Shown here in pieces: positions 21,162 to 31,030 of a stretch of 64,000 nt of DNA. The stretch is from positions 1,302,001 through 1,366,000 of the forward strand of contig AP026540.1 of the NCBI GenBank assembly GCA_026075535.2, in the 5' to 3' direction. This DNA comes from Tricholoma matsutake. Taxonomy: Eukaryota > Basidiomycota > Agaricomycetes > Agaricales > Tricholomataceae. The notes under the pieces were generated by a model. That model saw only the letters and a list, made by a program, of their open reading frames with translations, was not told the origin of the DNA and did not search any database. Position 1 is the stretch's first letter. Each line of letters starts with the position of its first letter. The position numbers and the translations under genes are program-made.

Positions 21162-21173
21162 TAGTTTAGATCT
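21162..21173 (-). promoter_or_regulatory. Gy-A primer-binding site (self-priming type)
   Basis: Two bases inside the 5' LTR, the minus strand reads AGATCTAAACTA. This 12-mer is exactly complementary to TAGTTTAGATCT in the same LTR (21411-21400), which lies about 32 bp from a TATAAG. It matches no tRNA 3' end ending in TGG. Confidence 0.75.
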
Positions 21174-21175
21174 TA

Positions 21176-21860
21176 TGTTAAGGGCAAAGCCTCAACCACT
21201 CGATCTAGTCGATGTCATTCGACGAGGTGCTTCCTCGATGAGTTGTTCGGCACTAGTCTTACTCGGAGCGTCCGACATAAGATAGGTAGTGCACTCTAGC
21301 AGGGCTTCTGCATAGAGTCATTCAGGTTCACGCACTAAGGGGCTTCCTTAGTGGTTTCGAGTAAGTTTGCGAGTTGCAAGTTAAGGCTGTTAATTGCCTA
21401 GATCTAAACTAAGGACATCCCTACTACAAGTTGCAGTACTTATACTAGAAGGGAGGTCCTTATTGTCCAATCGGAAAGGTAGATGCATATCAAGTAATAA
21501 TAGAAACAATAGGCCTCATGCCTTGCATGAGGTGTCCGATGTCACGGAGTGCTGCAGCGCAGCATGTCAGGAAACAATAACAGATAAGCCTCATGCCTAG
21601 CATGAGGTGTCCGATGTCACAGACCTCATGTCAGGGGGCTGTCATATCACAGCATGTGTGGGAGTGGGTTTGCGTGCATGGAGTCACCATGCATTGAGGG
21701 TGCCTTCTACAGGAAGGGGATCGAATGCATGCAGTCGGCATGCGTCGTGTGTGTGTCTGATGTCAAGGACATGCCCTAGGCATGAATCAAGGGGTGCCTC
21801 CTGTCTGGAGGGGATCATCGGGTGCATCGGGTTCCATAAGTTACAAGGAAAATTGTAACA
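21176..21860 (-). repeat. Gy-A 5' LTR (685 bp)
   Basis: TGTTA...TAACA, about 15 bp longer than its partner because the stretch 21505-21620 carries a rearranged copy of the catgcctxgcatgaggtgtccgatgtca block. Other differences from the 3' LTR include many CpG to TpG/CpA changes. Confidence 0.92.
21400..21444 (-). promoter_or_regulatory. Gy-A LTR promoter: TATA box and predicted RNA start
   Basis: TATAAG at 21444-21439 on the minus strand is followed 32 bp later by TTAGTTTAGATCT, the predicted 5' end of the RNA. The start site is inferred from the TATA distance and from its complementarity to the primer-binding site. Confidence 0.6.
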
Positions 21861-22890
21861 CTTCTGGTGTTGCGTGTGCCTCCTTTCAATGTTGGCTTTG
21901 GATGCACAATGTTTGCCAACCAGCTCACTACTTTGAAGGAGATTCAATCCTGTGATGAGATTCACTCCTCGTTCTGCAGGCATTAAAATCATGGCTTATG
22001 GCTCGTACGTCCAATGTGTAGCAGAGTTGTTTACAGAGCAGAGCGTTGACAGCATGTCAGCCAAAAGGGTGTGTGTATTACAGTTGTGCACCAGTGCTTC
22101 ACTAATCCCTGTGTAGTGGTATTCGATTTGTGCTTCTCATGTATAATTGTTGTGGTAACAATTGATCGTTGGTGCACAATTCTTTTTTGGATAGTCGAGT
22201 AGTGACCGATTTCTGAGCACATGGGTAGCTATGTTGTATGCATGTCGCTACAAGTAAACTCTACTAGCCCCTAGTTGCAGACCTCCACCAATTGGCATGT
22301 TCGGCTTGGTGGATCTGTAGTCTAGTCTGATATCCCAGAATCGCTATAAAGAGCCTTTCTCTCTGAATGACCCCCTCCAATGATTTCAGTATGTTTAGCA
22401 GTTCTCCTGGCCCCTCTCATATTATTTTTAATTGTATGAGTGTGTGCTGTTGTGTACACTGCTCTACAGGCAGGGAGGGGCAGATGGCAATTATCCTAAA
22501 CAGCATGTCTGAGCTGGAACAATGTGTTGATTGTCGGTCTGCACCTCCTATTGTTTAGGGTGTGTAAGCTTGATCTTGCTTGCTAATATCTGGAAGTTTA
22601 CCTCCTAATCACAGTCTTCAAGGTGTGTGTAAAAAGCACTGTTTCATTTGCACTTGGAGTGAAATCACTCTGTGTTTTCCAAGTTTGGAGTCGGTGGCAT
22701 ACACAATGGATTCCAGGTTTGATTTCAACAATGCCCATAAGGCCCAATTTTTGATGGATGGACATGAGTGCTCAATTGAGTCCATTTGAACAACCTCATC
22801 GCTGATCCTGGAATTACAGAAGCCCAAGATCAGTTGGGAGGATTGCTTAAGGTGAGCTTCAAACATGCATCTCTGTCATATCTAGTAAGA
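21861..22890. other. No recognisable gene
   Basis: Short open frames only. The frames around 22580-22790 may be diverged upstream exons of the pseudogene that follows, with MDSRFDFNNAHKAQFLMDGH near 22705 as a possible piece. Nothing is firm enough to name. Confidence 0.45.
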
Positions 22891-22899
22891 GTTCATATG

Positions 22900-23710
22900 A
22901 TTTGCAGAGACAACCTCATTGGGAGGAGACGTTTACAGTCAAGCCTCACCCCGATTTACCAATGTGGTGCTTGTTCAAAAAAAATGGGACGGAGGGAGAA
23001 TTTCAGGAGGCTGTTTTCACTGTGCAAGGGGTGTTGACGGAGTTTCAGTTGCCGCCCTTGGAAAAAACTCCCAAGTATGTGAGCTTGCATTGGTGGTGAT
23101 TACACTTACTGTTCACAGTATGCAGCCAGCCAAATATCGCTACCTTCGACAATGAACACCCCTTTTTTTGACCACATGGAGGCAGCGGTTAGCGAGATAT
23201 ATATGGTATGCTTGACCATGCATTTACCCAAGGTGCGTTGGGTCCCTGGGTTCTGACAGAATCACACAGTCCATCGCTTGAAGCATCCAGTCACTATTTC
23301 ACACCTGCAAAACTGGGGTTGCACTTGGAGAGCATTCCATTTCAAGAGAACATTGATCCTTCTGGTTTACTCACTAAGATGTTGGCTTCTTTGGGGGCTT
23401 GGTCCACACACACAGAGGATAATGAGGTGGAGTACCGTCAAGGATTCAGAGAACTGGATGGCAGATATAGGCATGCATATTTTTCATAAAATTCTATGTG
23501 AGATCTCATTGTTAACATCTCAAATGCAGGTTTAAGGTGTGCTGTCCTCAATCATTCAGACAAGGAGACATTGTAGAGCTGCAATTGTCTTTTGTTGTTG
23601 TTCCACTTAAAGAGGACCCAACAAAAGGGAAGCAGTACAAGATGCTGGTAGTTTTACAGTCTATGGCCCTACCAATTACATAGAGAACTTGGAACTGCCA
23701 TGTGAAGCAG
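22900..23710 (+). pseudogene. Conserved Agaricomycete protein of unknown function, decayed
   Basis: Pieces in shifting frames read HPDLPMWCLFKKNGTEGEFQ, AVFTVQGVLTEFQLPPLEKT, then HAFTQGALGPWVLTESHSPS, YFTPAKLGLHLESIPFQENI, a segment with SLGAWSTHTEDNEVEYRQ, and DIVELQLSFVVVPLKEDPTK. I recall this ordered set of motifs from hypothetical proteins that are multicopy in mushroom genomes. The joined order is right but several frameshifts and stops are needed. No catalytic motif is evident. Confidence 0.5.
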
Positions 23711-23894
23711 TGGCCCACTAGCTCATGTATCTCTGCAGAAGCGGAGTACAAATTCGTACTCCCCTGTTTGTGCCCCTAAAGCTCCAGATAGATGAGCCTG
23801 TAGCATAGACAACAGGCAAAACACTGAGATGCATTGGGGAATCGTGGTGGTGGTTGATGTTGAAGAGGAATCCCCAAATCAATGAGATGCATAT

Positions 23895-24380
23895 ATGTGT
23901 CAACAATCACAGTGTGACTCACATCACATATCACATGATGCAATGCATGAATGCATTGCAGACATGAACGATGTCATAAGGCTTGCACTCCCCATCCACC
24001 CAAACACCCCAGCCAGCTGGCCTTTGTACGAGGCCCAGATCACAAAGTGGCACACTGAATATGCCGGACAGCAAGCAAGCGAGACACGTCCGTACCCACT
24101 CTCACCCAGAACCACGCCTGTCGCATCAGGAGAGTGCTGGAGGTGTGGCTTGCCAGGACACATGGGCCCCAGCTGCGACAGCTCCATGCCAGTCCCAAGA
24201 TCTGAAAGTCGCTGGAGATCCATTGCTGCATCTATCAAACACAGCTGCCCACCAAATGTAACAAGAAACGTCAACCTCATCAACGAGATCAGTCCATGGG
24301 CATCAAGGGAAGAGTACGACCAGCAAGTGATCGCCAACTACTTAGCAAGTCAGGGAAAAGGACCAGGGTCATCAGCATAG
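23895..24380 (+). pseudogene. Gy-B gag fragment with CCHC zinc knuckle
   Basis: Open frame of 161 codons with CWRCGLPGHMGPSC, a canonical C-x2-C-x4-H-x4-C knuckle, in a polar context. It overlaps the next frame at 24296. No capsid region is recognisable, so only the nucleocapsid end of gag seems to remain or be conserved. Confidence 0.65.
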
Positions 24381-26257
24381 AACAAGAGGTCCCGCTGACG
24401 ACCCAAGGAAACGAGCATGATAGCAGAGGAACAGTCCTTGGGTGTGAGAAGGCATCATCCAAGGACAATGAAATGCCGTCGAGTGCAAGGTTTACTGTAG
24501 AGAAGGAAGACAAACTCTTAATTACAGATGTGAATAGTAAACCAGACACCACCATGTACACCGCCCAAGCAGAATCTCATATCGTTGATCTGTATTGCAT
24601 GGAGAGCAACGATGACGAAACAAGAACCACACCGTTCCAATACACAGTCAAATTACATGGACCATGAGGAGAAATTGTGAGGCTAAATAGCACATTTGAC
24701 GATGGAGCAATGGTGAACGCCGTTGATCTCCGGACATTCCGAACTGTCAAGCACCACCTCGAAACACTGGGGAAGTCAAATCGTATCATGCATATGGCGG
24801 ATGGTAGGCTGGTACCATCTGCTGGAATATGGACAGGAAGTGTCACAGCAGCAGATGTCTCGCATCAAGGTACCTTTGAAGTCTTCAATAGCAATGGGGC
24901 TTGGTCAGTGCTGTTTGGGAAACCCCTCCTGAAGAAGTTCAAAGTGGTGCATGATTATGACCTGGACATCATAAGGATCCCCAAGGATGGCAACTGGGTC
25001 ATGCTACAGAACCAGCACAAGTCAGAAGGAAGAACCCAGTCACTGTTTCCAGCGAACGGTAATTCTGGTAATAACCAGTGCATAACTCCAATGGGGATCT
25101 CTGTGCATCCCCCCCGAGAACATGAGAGTCATCAAGAAACCAGAACCGAGCATCCAGAGGCACAGGACAGGCACATGCACCAGAATCTCGCAACACCACA
25201 AACTCAACACTCACTCATGCAGGATGGAAACAAGAGATGTACAAAAGTGGAACGTGCCCAGTGGCAAGTAGCCAACGGCTTGCATGAAAAGAGGTCTTGG
25301 GCAGAATGCACATCAGCAAAGCGCAAGAGATTAGGGAAATCACTACAGAAAGATAAACGACTAACTGCCCAGCTTTCATCCTCCACTGAAATACCTCTTA
25401 CTAATAATATACCCAACAGCCCAGACCCCAAACCAACCAAAGGCAACATATGGAACATCGGCTCAGAAGAACATGACATCAATACCGGCACAGAGCAAAA
25501 AATACTTTCCGGGGACCGAGACAAAGTGGTGTTCACCCAGTCATCAGATCCATTTAAAGTTGAGCATGTGAATGCAGTGCTCTCAGAACTAACTATAGGT
25601 GATGATTTAACTGAAAAACAATGTGTAAGCATCGATAACCTACTCCGCGAGTTCGCTGACTGTTTTGCACTATCCATGAGTGAGGTAACGGTAGTAGCAG
25701 GAGCCACACACAAACTACACATACCCAACGGCACAACATTTAAAAAGAAGGTAAATCAACGTCCTCTCTGTGGCCCTCAAAAGGAATACTTCAATGGTAT
25801 GCTCGACAAAATGCTAGAGGCAGGTATAATTGCCCCAATCAGCCACAGTGCGGTCAAGTGTTGTGGTGCAACTACCTTGGCAAAGAAAGCACATGAAGGC
25901 ATAGGTCTAAACTTAGAAGAACTGCAACACCAGGTCAATGATGAATGCATCACCGCCGGAATACCTTCAGCCTTCAAAAACCTCCCACCGAGAAATTCTG
26001 AATGGCCAGACACGGTACCAGAAGAAACACAAACTAAGTGGTGAGTGTGCCAGGACTTCGCCAAACTGAACAAAGTAACACAGGTACCACCTATGCCCCA
26101 AGGAGACATATGGGCCAAGCCACAGTGCCTGAGTGGCCACTGATGGGTAAATACATTCGACTTTGCAGCAGGATTCTACACTTGCGAAATCAGCCCAGAG
26201 GACCAACCATATGTATGGTTCCATGTGGAAGGAAGGGGGTACTTCTGTTACAAGCAC
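24296..26257 (+). pseudogene. Gy-B protease and first half of reverse transcriptase
   Basis: One frame runs from 24296 with TGA at 24665-24667 and 26141-26143. The protease has STFDDGAMVNAVD, that is D-D-G rather than D-S/T-G, and SVLFGKPLLKKFKVVHDYDL as second lobe. A long polar spacer follows (about 25000-25500), then RT with LHIPNGTTFKKKVNQRPLC and MLDKMLEAGIIAPISHSAVK. A second, shifted stretch after 26040 reads CQDFAKLNKVTQVPPMPQGD and FDFAAGFYTCEISPEDQPYV. The reading stops at CYK exactly where the solo LTR begins and resumes as RMPFGLTGAPSTF after it. Confidence 0.78.
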
Positions 26258-27579
26258 TGATGATGCTCAACCCGGAAACCCAAACAAAACCCACAAAAGG
26301 CTTCAGATGGTATAACACAAGTCAGAGGAAGGATGTGAGGCCCTCTAGATGTCACCTGTCAGACCGACTGTCAAATAGTCATAAAACAACTGCTTGTCGA
26401 AGCAGTTCGAGGCTAAAAGGATGATTTTCGAGGTGTTGCAATGATTTTCGAGACTTTGTGATGATTTTCGAGATGTCATGATGCTTTTCGAGATGTTGCG
26501 ATATTTTTCGAAGAGGTTTCGAGGAACTTCGAGTGCACAGATATGTTCGGATGCAAGATCGGGGGACTAGACAGGTAGTAGAAGTGACAAAAAGGCTAAT
26601 CAAGGGAAGCGAGAGCGAAAATAGTGTAATGCGAGGAATTTCGAGGAAGTTTAGAGTAAAACACCAAACTTCAGACTGAATAAGACTAAACTGTACTCAA
26701 ATCACTGTGATCTGGGAGGAAGATGACGACTTTCTTGTTTTTCTTTGTATCTAGTACATCTTTTTATATAAAATAAAGAAAGTACCTAAAAAGGCTAGAG
26801 AACATGTGTAGAACATGAGGCAAAACATATGAGTTAAGGCACAAGGCCAAAAAGGAGACTGGAATCCGAACAAGAAAGATATATATCATATGATGAAAGA
26901 GTAATAAAGGGTATAGAACTAAAAGGGGACTGTCCTTTGTGTATAAACTGCGCTAAGTCTCGCAATAATGCATCCAGCGGGTTCTGTGCGCGATAGGGAC
27001 TTGGAACGAGGCTGACCTACTATCAGCAAGTTTGAGCATGAGTTGGAATACTTCCTGGCGCATGTTATTCCACCATATAGATAACAAATGCGGCGCCCAA
27101 TATTGCTCGCAGTCTCTCGATATCAATCGATAATGCTCGACGATACTCGATGATGCTTGATGATGTTCGATCACGTTCGATACAATGCTCGATTGTGTTC
27201 GATGATGCTCGCAATGCTCGATGATGTTCGACGATGCTTGCGATGCTCGATGATGTTCGATTGCATTTGACGATGCTTGCGATGCTCGATGATGTTCAAC
27301 GATGTTCAATCGTGTTCGATACGATGCTTGACCGCATTTGACAATGCTCAATCGCGTTCGACGATGCTCAATTGTGTTTGATACAATGCTCAATCGTGTT
27401 TGATATGATGCTCGATCGCATTTGATACGATGCTCGATCGCGTTTGATACGATATCGCACTTGGTAGACTTGGTTGGGAGTGGTCGCACTGCTTCTGGGA
27501 CCTCGTGCGAGTTATCCGATGTGATTAGAATGTGGTCAAAATGGTGAATCAGCCTTTGAGCCGAGGAGACAACCTATCA
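26258..27579 (-). mobile_element. Solo LTR of family D (1,322 bp) inside Gy-B reverse transcriptase
   Basis: Plus text starts TGATGATGCTCAACC and ends CCTATCA; on the minus strand it is TGATAGG...CATCATCA. Flanks are GCAC (26254-26257) and GCGC (27580-27583), a probable 4-bp target duplication with one CpG change. Coding text of Gy-B joins perfectly across it (CYK then RMPFG). It holds a TATA-like region (26770-26790), and its U3 carries two minisatellite blocks: gattttcgag-type at 26420-26520 and gatgatgttcga-type at 27117-27460. Frames open in these blocks are not genes. Confidence 0.8.
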
Positions 27580-28949
27580 GCGCATGCCCTTTGGATTAAC
27601 AGGTGCGCCCTCTACCTTTGCAGAAATGACAGCTCAAGCACTTGGCGACCTTGTAGGTATACTTTTTGAACTGTTCATAGACGATGGTGGAATGGCCGGA
27701 GATGATTTTGAAGAAACATTGGCCAACATTCGAACATTGCTAACCAGGGTAAGAGAAAAAGGGCTCTCTCTATCAGCAGCCAAGTCAAAATTCTTCATGA
27801 CTGAAGCCACCTTTGCGGGAGCAAGAGTGGGACCAACGGGTATAAAACCAGACTTGACAAAACTAACAGCCATCATAGACTGGAAATGGCCCACAGATCT
27901 ACAGAATCTAGCAGCATTTACAGGACTTACAGGTTATTTTAGATCGCTAATCAAAGGCTATGCAGCCTTGGCCCAACCCCTCACCGACCTAGCCAGAGGC
28001 CTCAACCTTCCAAAGGGAAAGGGTAAAGCAGCATATCAATGCACCATGAAAGGGCACTTGCTGGCAGGCCTATGGAAGGAAGAACATGAAAAAGCCTTCC
28101 TGGGACTGAAAATTGCCTTAACCAATGAACCAGTTTTGAAAGGACCAAAATTCGAGGGAACACCCTTCATTGTTACCACTCATTGTTACCACGGATGGTT
28201 GCAAATACAGTTTTGCAGGCATGCTGTCACAAAGACATACTATGGTCTTGCCAAACGGAAAGGACATCACACATATACATCCAGTCACATTTGGCAGTAA
28301 ACTAACATCTGAGACAGAAGAGAAGTACAAACCATACTTACTAGAATTTGCTGCACTGAAGTTCTCTTTAGACAAATTCTCCAACCTTATATGGGGCTAC
28401 CCAGTGGAACTAGAAACAGACTGTCAGGCACTCAGAGACCACCTGCTAAATGACAAACTCAACTCCACCCATGCTCGTTGGAGGGACGGCATGTTAGCCC
28501 ACCAAATCATGGACGTACGACACCGACCTGGCTGCCTAAACCCCGTAGCGGATGGTATCAGCAGGAAATATGTGAACCTACCCAAGGAAGAGAACGATGG
28601 TCACACATGGACAGTAAGTGAAGATTGGGAAGCACAAACGGGCATTCAGAACAACATATTCCAAATTGAGTCACCACTTATTTATGATGCTCTCAAAACC
28701 CGGTTCGCTAATGTAAAAGTATTCCTAAATTTTATAGAGGTGCTGGCTGAACTAGATCATGGGAGGAGTATTAAGGAACAGAAGAAAGCTAAGCACCGGG
28801 CAGAAGGGTACGTAATCCAAGATGGTAAGCTTTGGAGGATTGGTGACACCAAATCTACATGGGCGAAACCATGAGTAGAATGTGTACCACAATCAGAGGC
28901 AGTCACACTAGCATGGGAGGTACACTGGAGCCAAGGACATTTCCACTGA
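27580..28949 (+). pseudogene. Gy-B reverse transcriptase (second half) and RNase H
   Basis: RMPFGLTGAPSTFAEMTAQA is followed by the catalytic LFELFIDDGGMAGDDF, with FIDD in place of the usual YxDD, then TKLTAIIDWKWPTDLQ and the thumb-like FTGLTGYFRSLIKGYA. RNase H follows in a second frame: VTTDGCKYSFAGMLS, HPVTFGSKLTSETEEKYKPY, FAALKFSLDKF, ELETDCQALRDHL, MDVRHRPGCLNPVADGISRK. The shift lies near 28180 within a locally duplicated ttgttaccact. TGA codons at 28872-28874 and 28947-28949 replace expected arginine. Confidence 0.8.
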
Positions 28950-29960
28950 GATAATGTGAAGATCACACTAATGGACAAGATAGCCAGCCCACATCTAAAC
29001 CAATCCATCACCAAGGTGATCATGGAATGTGGTAAGTGCAAAGGATATGGCCCGAAGCACTTACATTCACTACTAGAGCCCCTAATGCGGCGACACCCAT
29101 TTGAACTGCTTGTGGGAGACACACTGTCAATGCTGAAAGGAAAAGGGGGTTTCACAAAAATTGCATTATATGCAGACGTCTACTCGCAACATGTTTGGGC
29201 AGATAAACTCAAGATGGCTGCAACAGCTGCAACCACATGCAGAACATTCAACAACATTTGTACCATGTTCACAGCACCTGAAGCCCTCATGGTTGATGGA
29301 GGACCTGAGTTTGACAACAACGCTGTTCATGAAGCATGCACCACACGTAAGGTTGAGTTGCGGATTGTCCCAGGATATTCCCCCTGGATCAATGGCCTCA
29401 TAGAAGGGATGAACGCAAAATTGTTGGGGAGATTGAAGAGGCTATGCTCACCCGATCTAGGGGAAGACGAATGCAATGCAAAGGACCTACCAGCTTCATG
29501 GCCTGACCACCTTGAGGAAGCCATTGAATCCCTTAATAATTGCATACTGCCAAATCTCAAATTCTCACCAAATGAACTTCTTCTAGGCATCGTGATCAAC
29601 ACAAAGCACACTCCAGTGGACCGAGCAGAACAGGAAGTGTCAACTGGTGAAGTGGGGGTCCAGATGGCATACATGGAACAGCAGCGATTAGATGGGTACG
29701 AGCACATATTATCTCATGCCCATAAACGGAAGCTGGCATTCGAGAAGAGACTATTAGCCCAAGCTCCAAGAGAGGTCATATTCAAAGCAGGACAACTCGT
29801 ACAGGTATACAGGAGTGACCTGGACTTCACATTTAAGGTAGAAAGGAAGATGGAGCCTAGGTGGTCAGCACCACGCCAAGTAACAAGCAGGGACTGCAAT
29901 TCTTACAAGTTGGAGACTCTCGAAGGATTACCTATTAGCAACAGGTTCTCCTCCAGGTGA
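28950..29960 (+). CDS. Gy-B integrase
   Basis: Upstream HWSQGHFH and ECGKCKGYG form the HHCC zinc finger. The catalytic core has D in FELLVGDTLSM, D in EALMVDGGPEFDN and E in WINGLIEGMNAKLLGRL, in the D,D-35-E type arrangement. After it, SFARPREVIFKAG-like text (AQAPREVIFKAGQLVQVYRS) and MEPRWSAPRQVTSRD resemble the GPY/F-type C-terminal module. No chromodomain is visible, unlike Gy-A and Gy-E. The frame from 28956 is open for 334 codons. Confidence 0.82.
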   Translation, partial: DNVKITLMDKIASPHLNQSITKVIMECGKCKGYGPKHLHSLLEPLMRRHPFELLVGDTLSMLKGKGGFTKIALYADVYSQHVWADKLKMAATAATTCRTFNNICTMFTAPEALMVDGGPEFDNNAVHEACTTRKVELRIVPGYSPWINGLIEGMNAKLLGRLKRLCSPDLGEDECNAKDLPASWPDHLEEAIESLNNCILPNLKFSPNELLLGIVINTKHTPVDRAEQEVSTGEVGVQMAYMEQQRLDGYEHILSHAHKRKLAFEKRLLAQAPREVIFKAGQLVQVYRSDLDFTFKVERKMEPRWSAPRQVTSRDCNSYKLETLEGLPISNRFSSR

Positions 29961-30270
29961 CTACGAAGGTTCATTCCACTTAGCGGCACAGCGCTACACG
30001 AAGTACAAGCAGAGATTGAAAAGCTGCAGAGTAAGCAGGAAGCTGAAGAAGACATTGTGCAAGGGGTAGAAGGAAGACAGGTGATTGACGATGATAGCAA
30101 TACAGATTGGGAGGATATAGAGCACGGAGCGGAGCAGGAACCATCAACCCTGAGCTGAGTTCAGCAATGGCCCTGGCTGCTGACTAACACTGATCATTTT
30201 AAGCCTGACTCCCTATATATTAGAGGCCCTAGATCGCTTCAACCACCTCGCCCAACCTACACTCAGTCTA

Positions 30271-30594
30271 ATGAACGCAAGAGCCTTGAATAATGGATGG
30301 TTTTCTGGATATACCCTATTTTTCATTGTCATGGTGTTCCTCAGCCCTTTCATCCTAACATCAAAACAACTACAACCGGACCCTGAATACAACGATATTG
30401 AACTGGGGGAGTTACCCAGTTTTGTCAACCCAGAGCTAGTTCAAGAACGACTTGCTATCCCAATACCACCCGACATTGACTTCCCGCCGGCTGCTCATTT
30501 ATGGCCTTCACAAGATGCACACCTAGTAACCCTGACTAATCCAAGAGCCGACTACGATGATGGACAAGGTCCCAGAAGGTACCTGTGGCCCTAA
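30271..30594 (+). CDS. Gy-B small ORF with one predicted membrane segment
   Basis: 107 codons from ATG (MNARALNNGWFSGYTLF). Residues about 14-31 (GYTLFFIVMVFLSPFIL) form one strongly hydrophobic segment near the N-terminus, followed by a polar, proline-rich tail (LPSFVNPELVQERLAIPIPP). It ends 36 bp before the 3' LTR. I recognise no family. It could be a signal-anchored protein or a chance open frame; its position after integrase matches the accessory ORFs of Gy-A and Gy-E. Confidence 0.45.
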   Translation: MNARALNNGWFSGYTLFFIVMVFLSPFILTSKQLQPDPEYNDIELGELPSFVNPELVQERLAIPIPPDIDFPPAAHLWPSQDAHLVTLTNPRADYDDGQGPRRYLWP

Positions 30595-30612
30595 ACACCA
30601 TTTCTACGTTGG

Positions 30613-31030
30613 GCCTTTAGGGGGAGCGATTGTCATGGACATGCCTCCTGGGGTACATGGGCCAAGGTGAGGGTAAGGCATTGGTGCCTTGTACATACAC
30701 ATGCATCTCTTCATTCTCCGAGTTGAGATTGCAACAAGGGCATTGCTATTTGGAGGAGGGGCACATGTAGCCGTGGCAGTAGCACACATAGCAGAGTCCG
30801 TAGCAGAGCCATGCCAGAGTCCAGCATTCCCCTTAGTGGTCACATGACATTGTAGATAGGGATGCGTGTGTGGAGATAGGAATTAATCTTTTGCTTGTCC
30901 GCGTCCTTTCCAACTCGCATCTAGTAGTAGATGCGAGCCCTGTCCGAACTGTCTCATCTAGTAGTAGACGAGACCCTGAGAGATCACATGGCTCCAGTGG
31001 TTGTAATGGATTTTTTATATAGCTCATTTT
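30613..31030 (+). repeat. Gy-B polypurine tract and 3' LTR with two hairpins
   Basis: CTTTAGGGGGAGCGAT (30615-30630) is a polypurine tract directly before TGTCATGGACATGCC, the likely LTR start at 30631. Two related stem-loops lie inside: CTCGCATCTA-GTAG-TAGATGCGAG at 30914-30937 and GTCTCATCTA-GTAG-TAGACGAGAC at 30951-30974, with identical GTAG loops. The right end of the LTR is not defined. Confidence 0.55.

Larger units (their letters stand above)
13726..21860 (-). mobile_element. Gy-A: complete Ty3/Gypsy chromovirus, TSD CTTCT
   Basis: Two direct repeats (13726-14395 and 21176-21860) begin TGTTA and end TAACA and enclose gag, protease, RT, RNase H, integrase and chromodomain on the minus strand. 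The 5-bp repeat CTTCT lies on both outer flanks (13721-13725 and 21861-21865), so the insertion is complete and unrearranged at its borders. Order PR-RT-RH-IN with a terminal chromodomain places it in the Ty3/Gypsy chromoviruses; the primer arrangement suggests the Tf1/sushi type. Several stops make this copy non-functional. Confidence 0.93.
23895..31030 (+). mobile_element. Gy-B: atypical Gypsy-like element, interrupted and 5' incomplete
   Basis: Plus-strand order is zinc-knuckle gag, protease, RT, RNase H, HHCC zinc finger, integrase, then a small membrane ORF and a polypurine tract followed by an LTR-like TGTCATGG at 30631. Its RT is split by a solo LTR of family D at 26258-27579. No matching 5' LTR was found in 22-23.9 kb, so the left end is lost or diverged. 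Its RT and integrase are unlike those of Gy-A/C/E. Confidence 0.75.

Noticed and set aside
26953..27489. 178-codon minus-strand ORF rich in IEHHRASQ
   Set aside because: Encoded by the gatgatgttcga repeats of an LTR U3 region, not by a gene.
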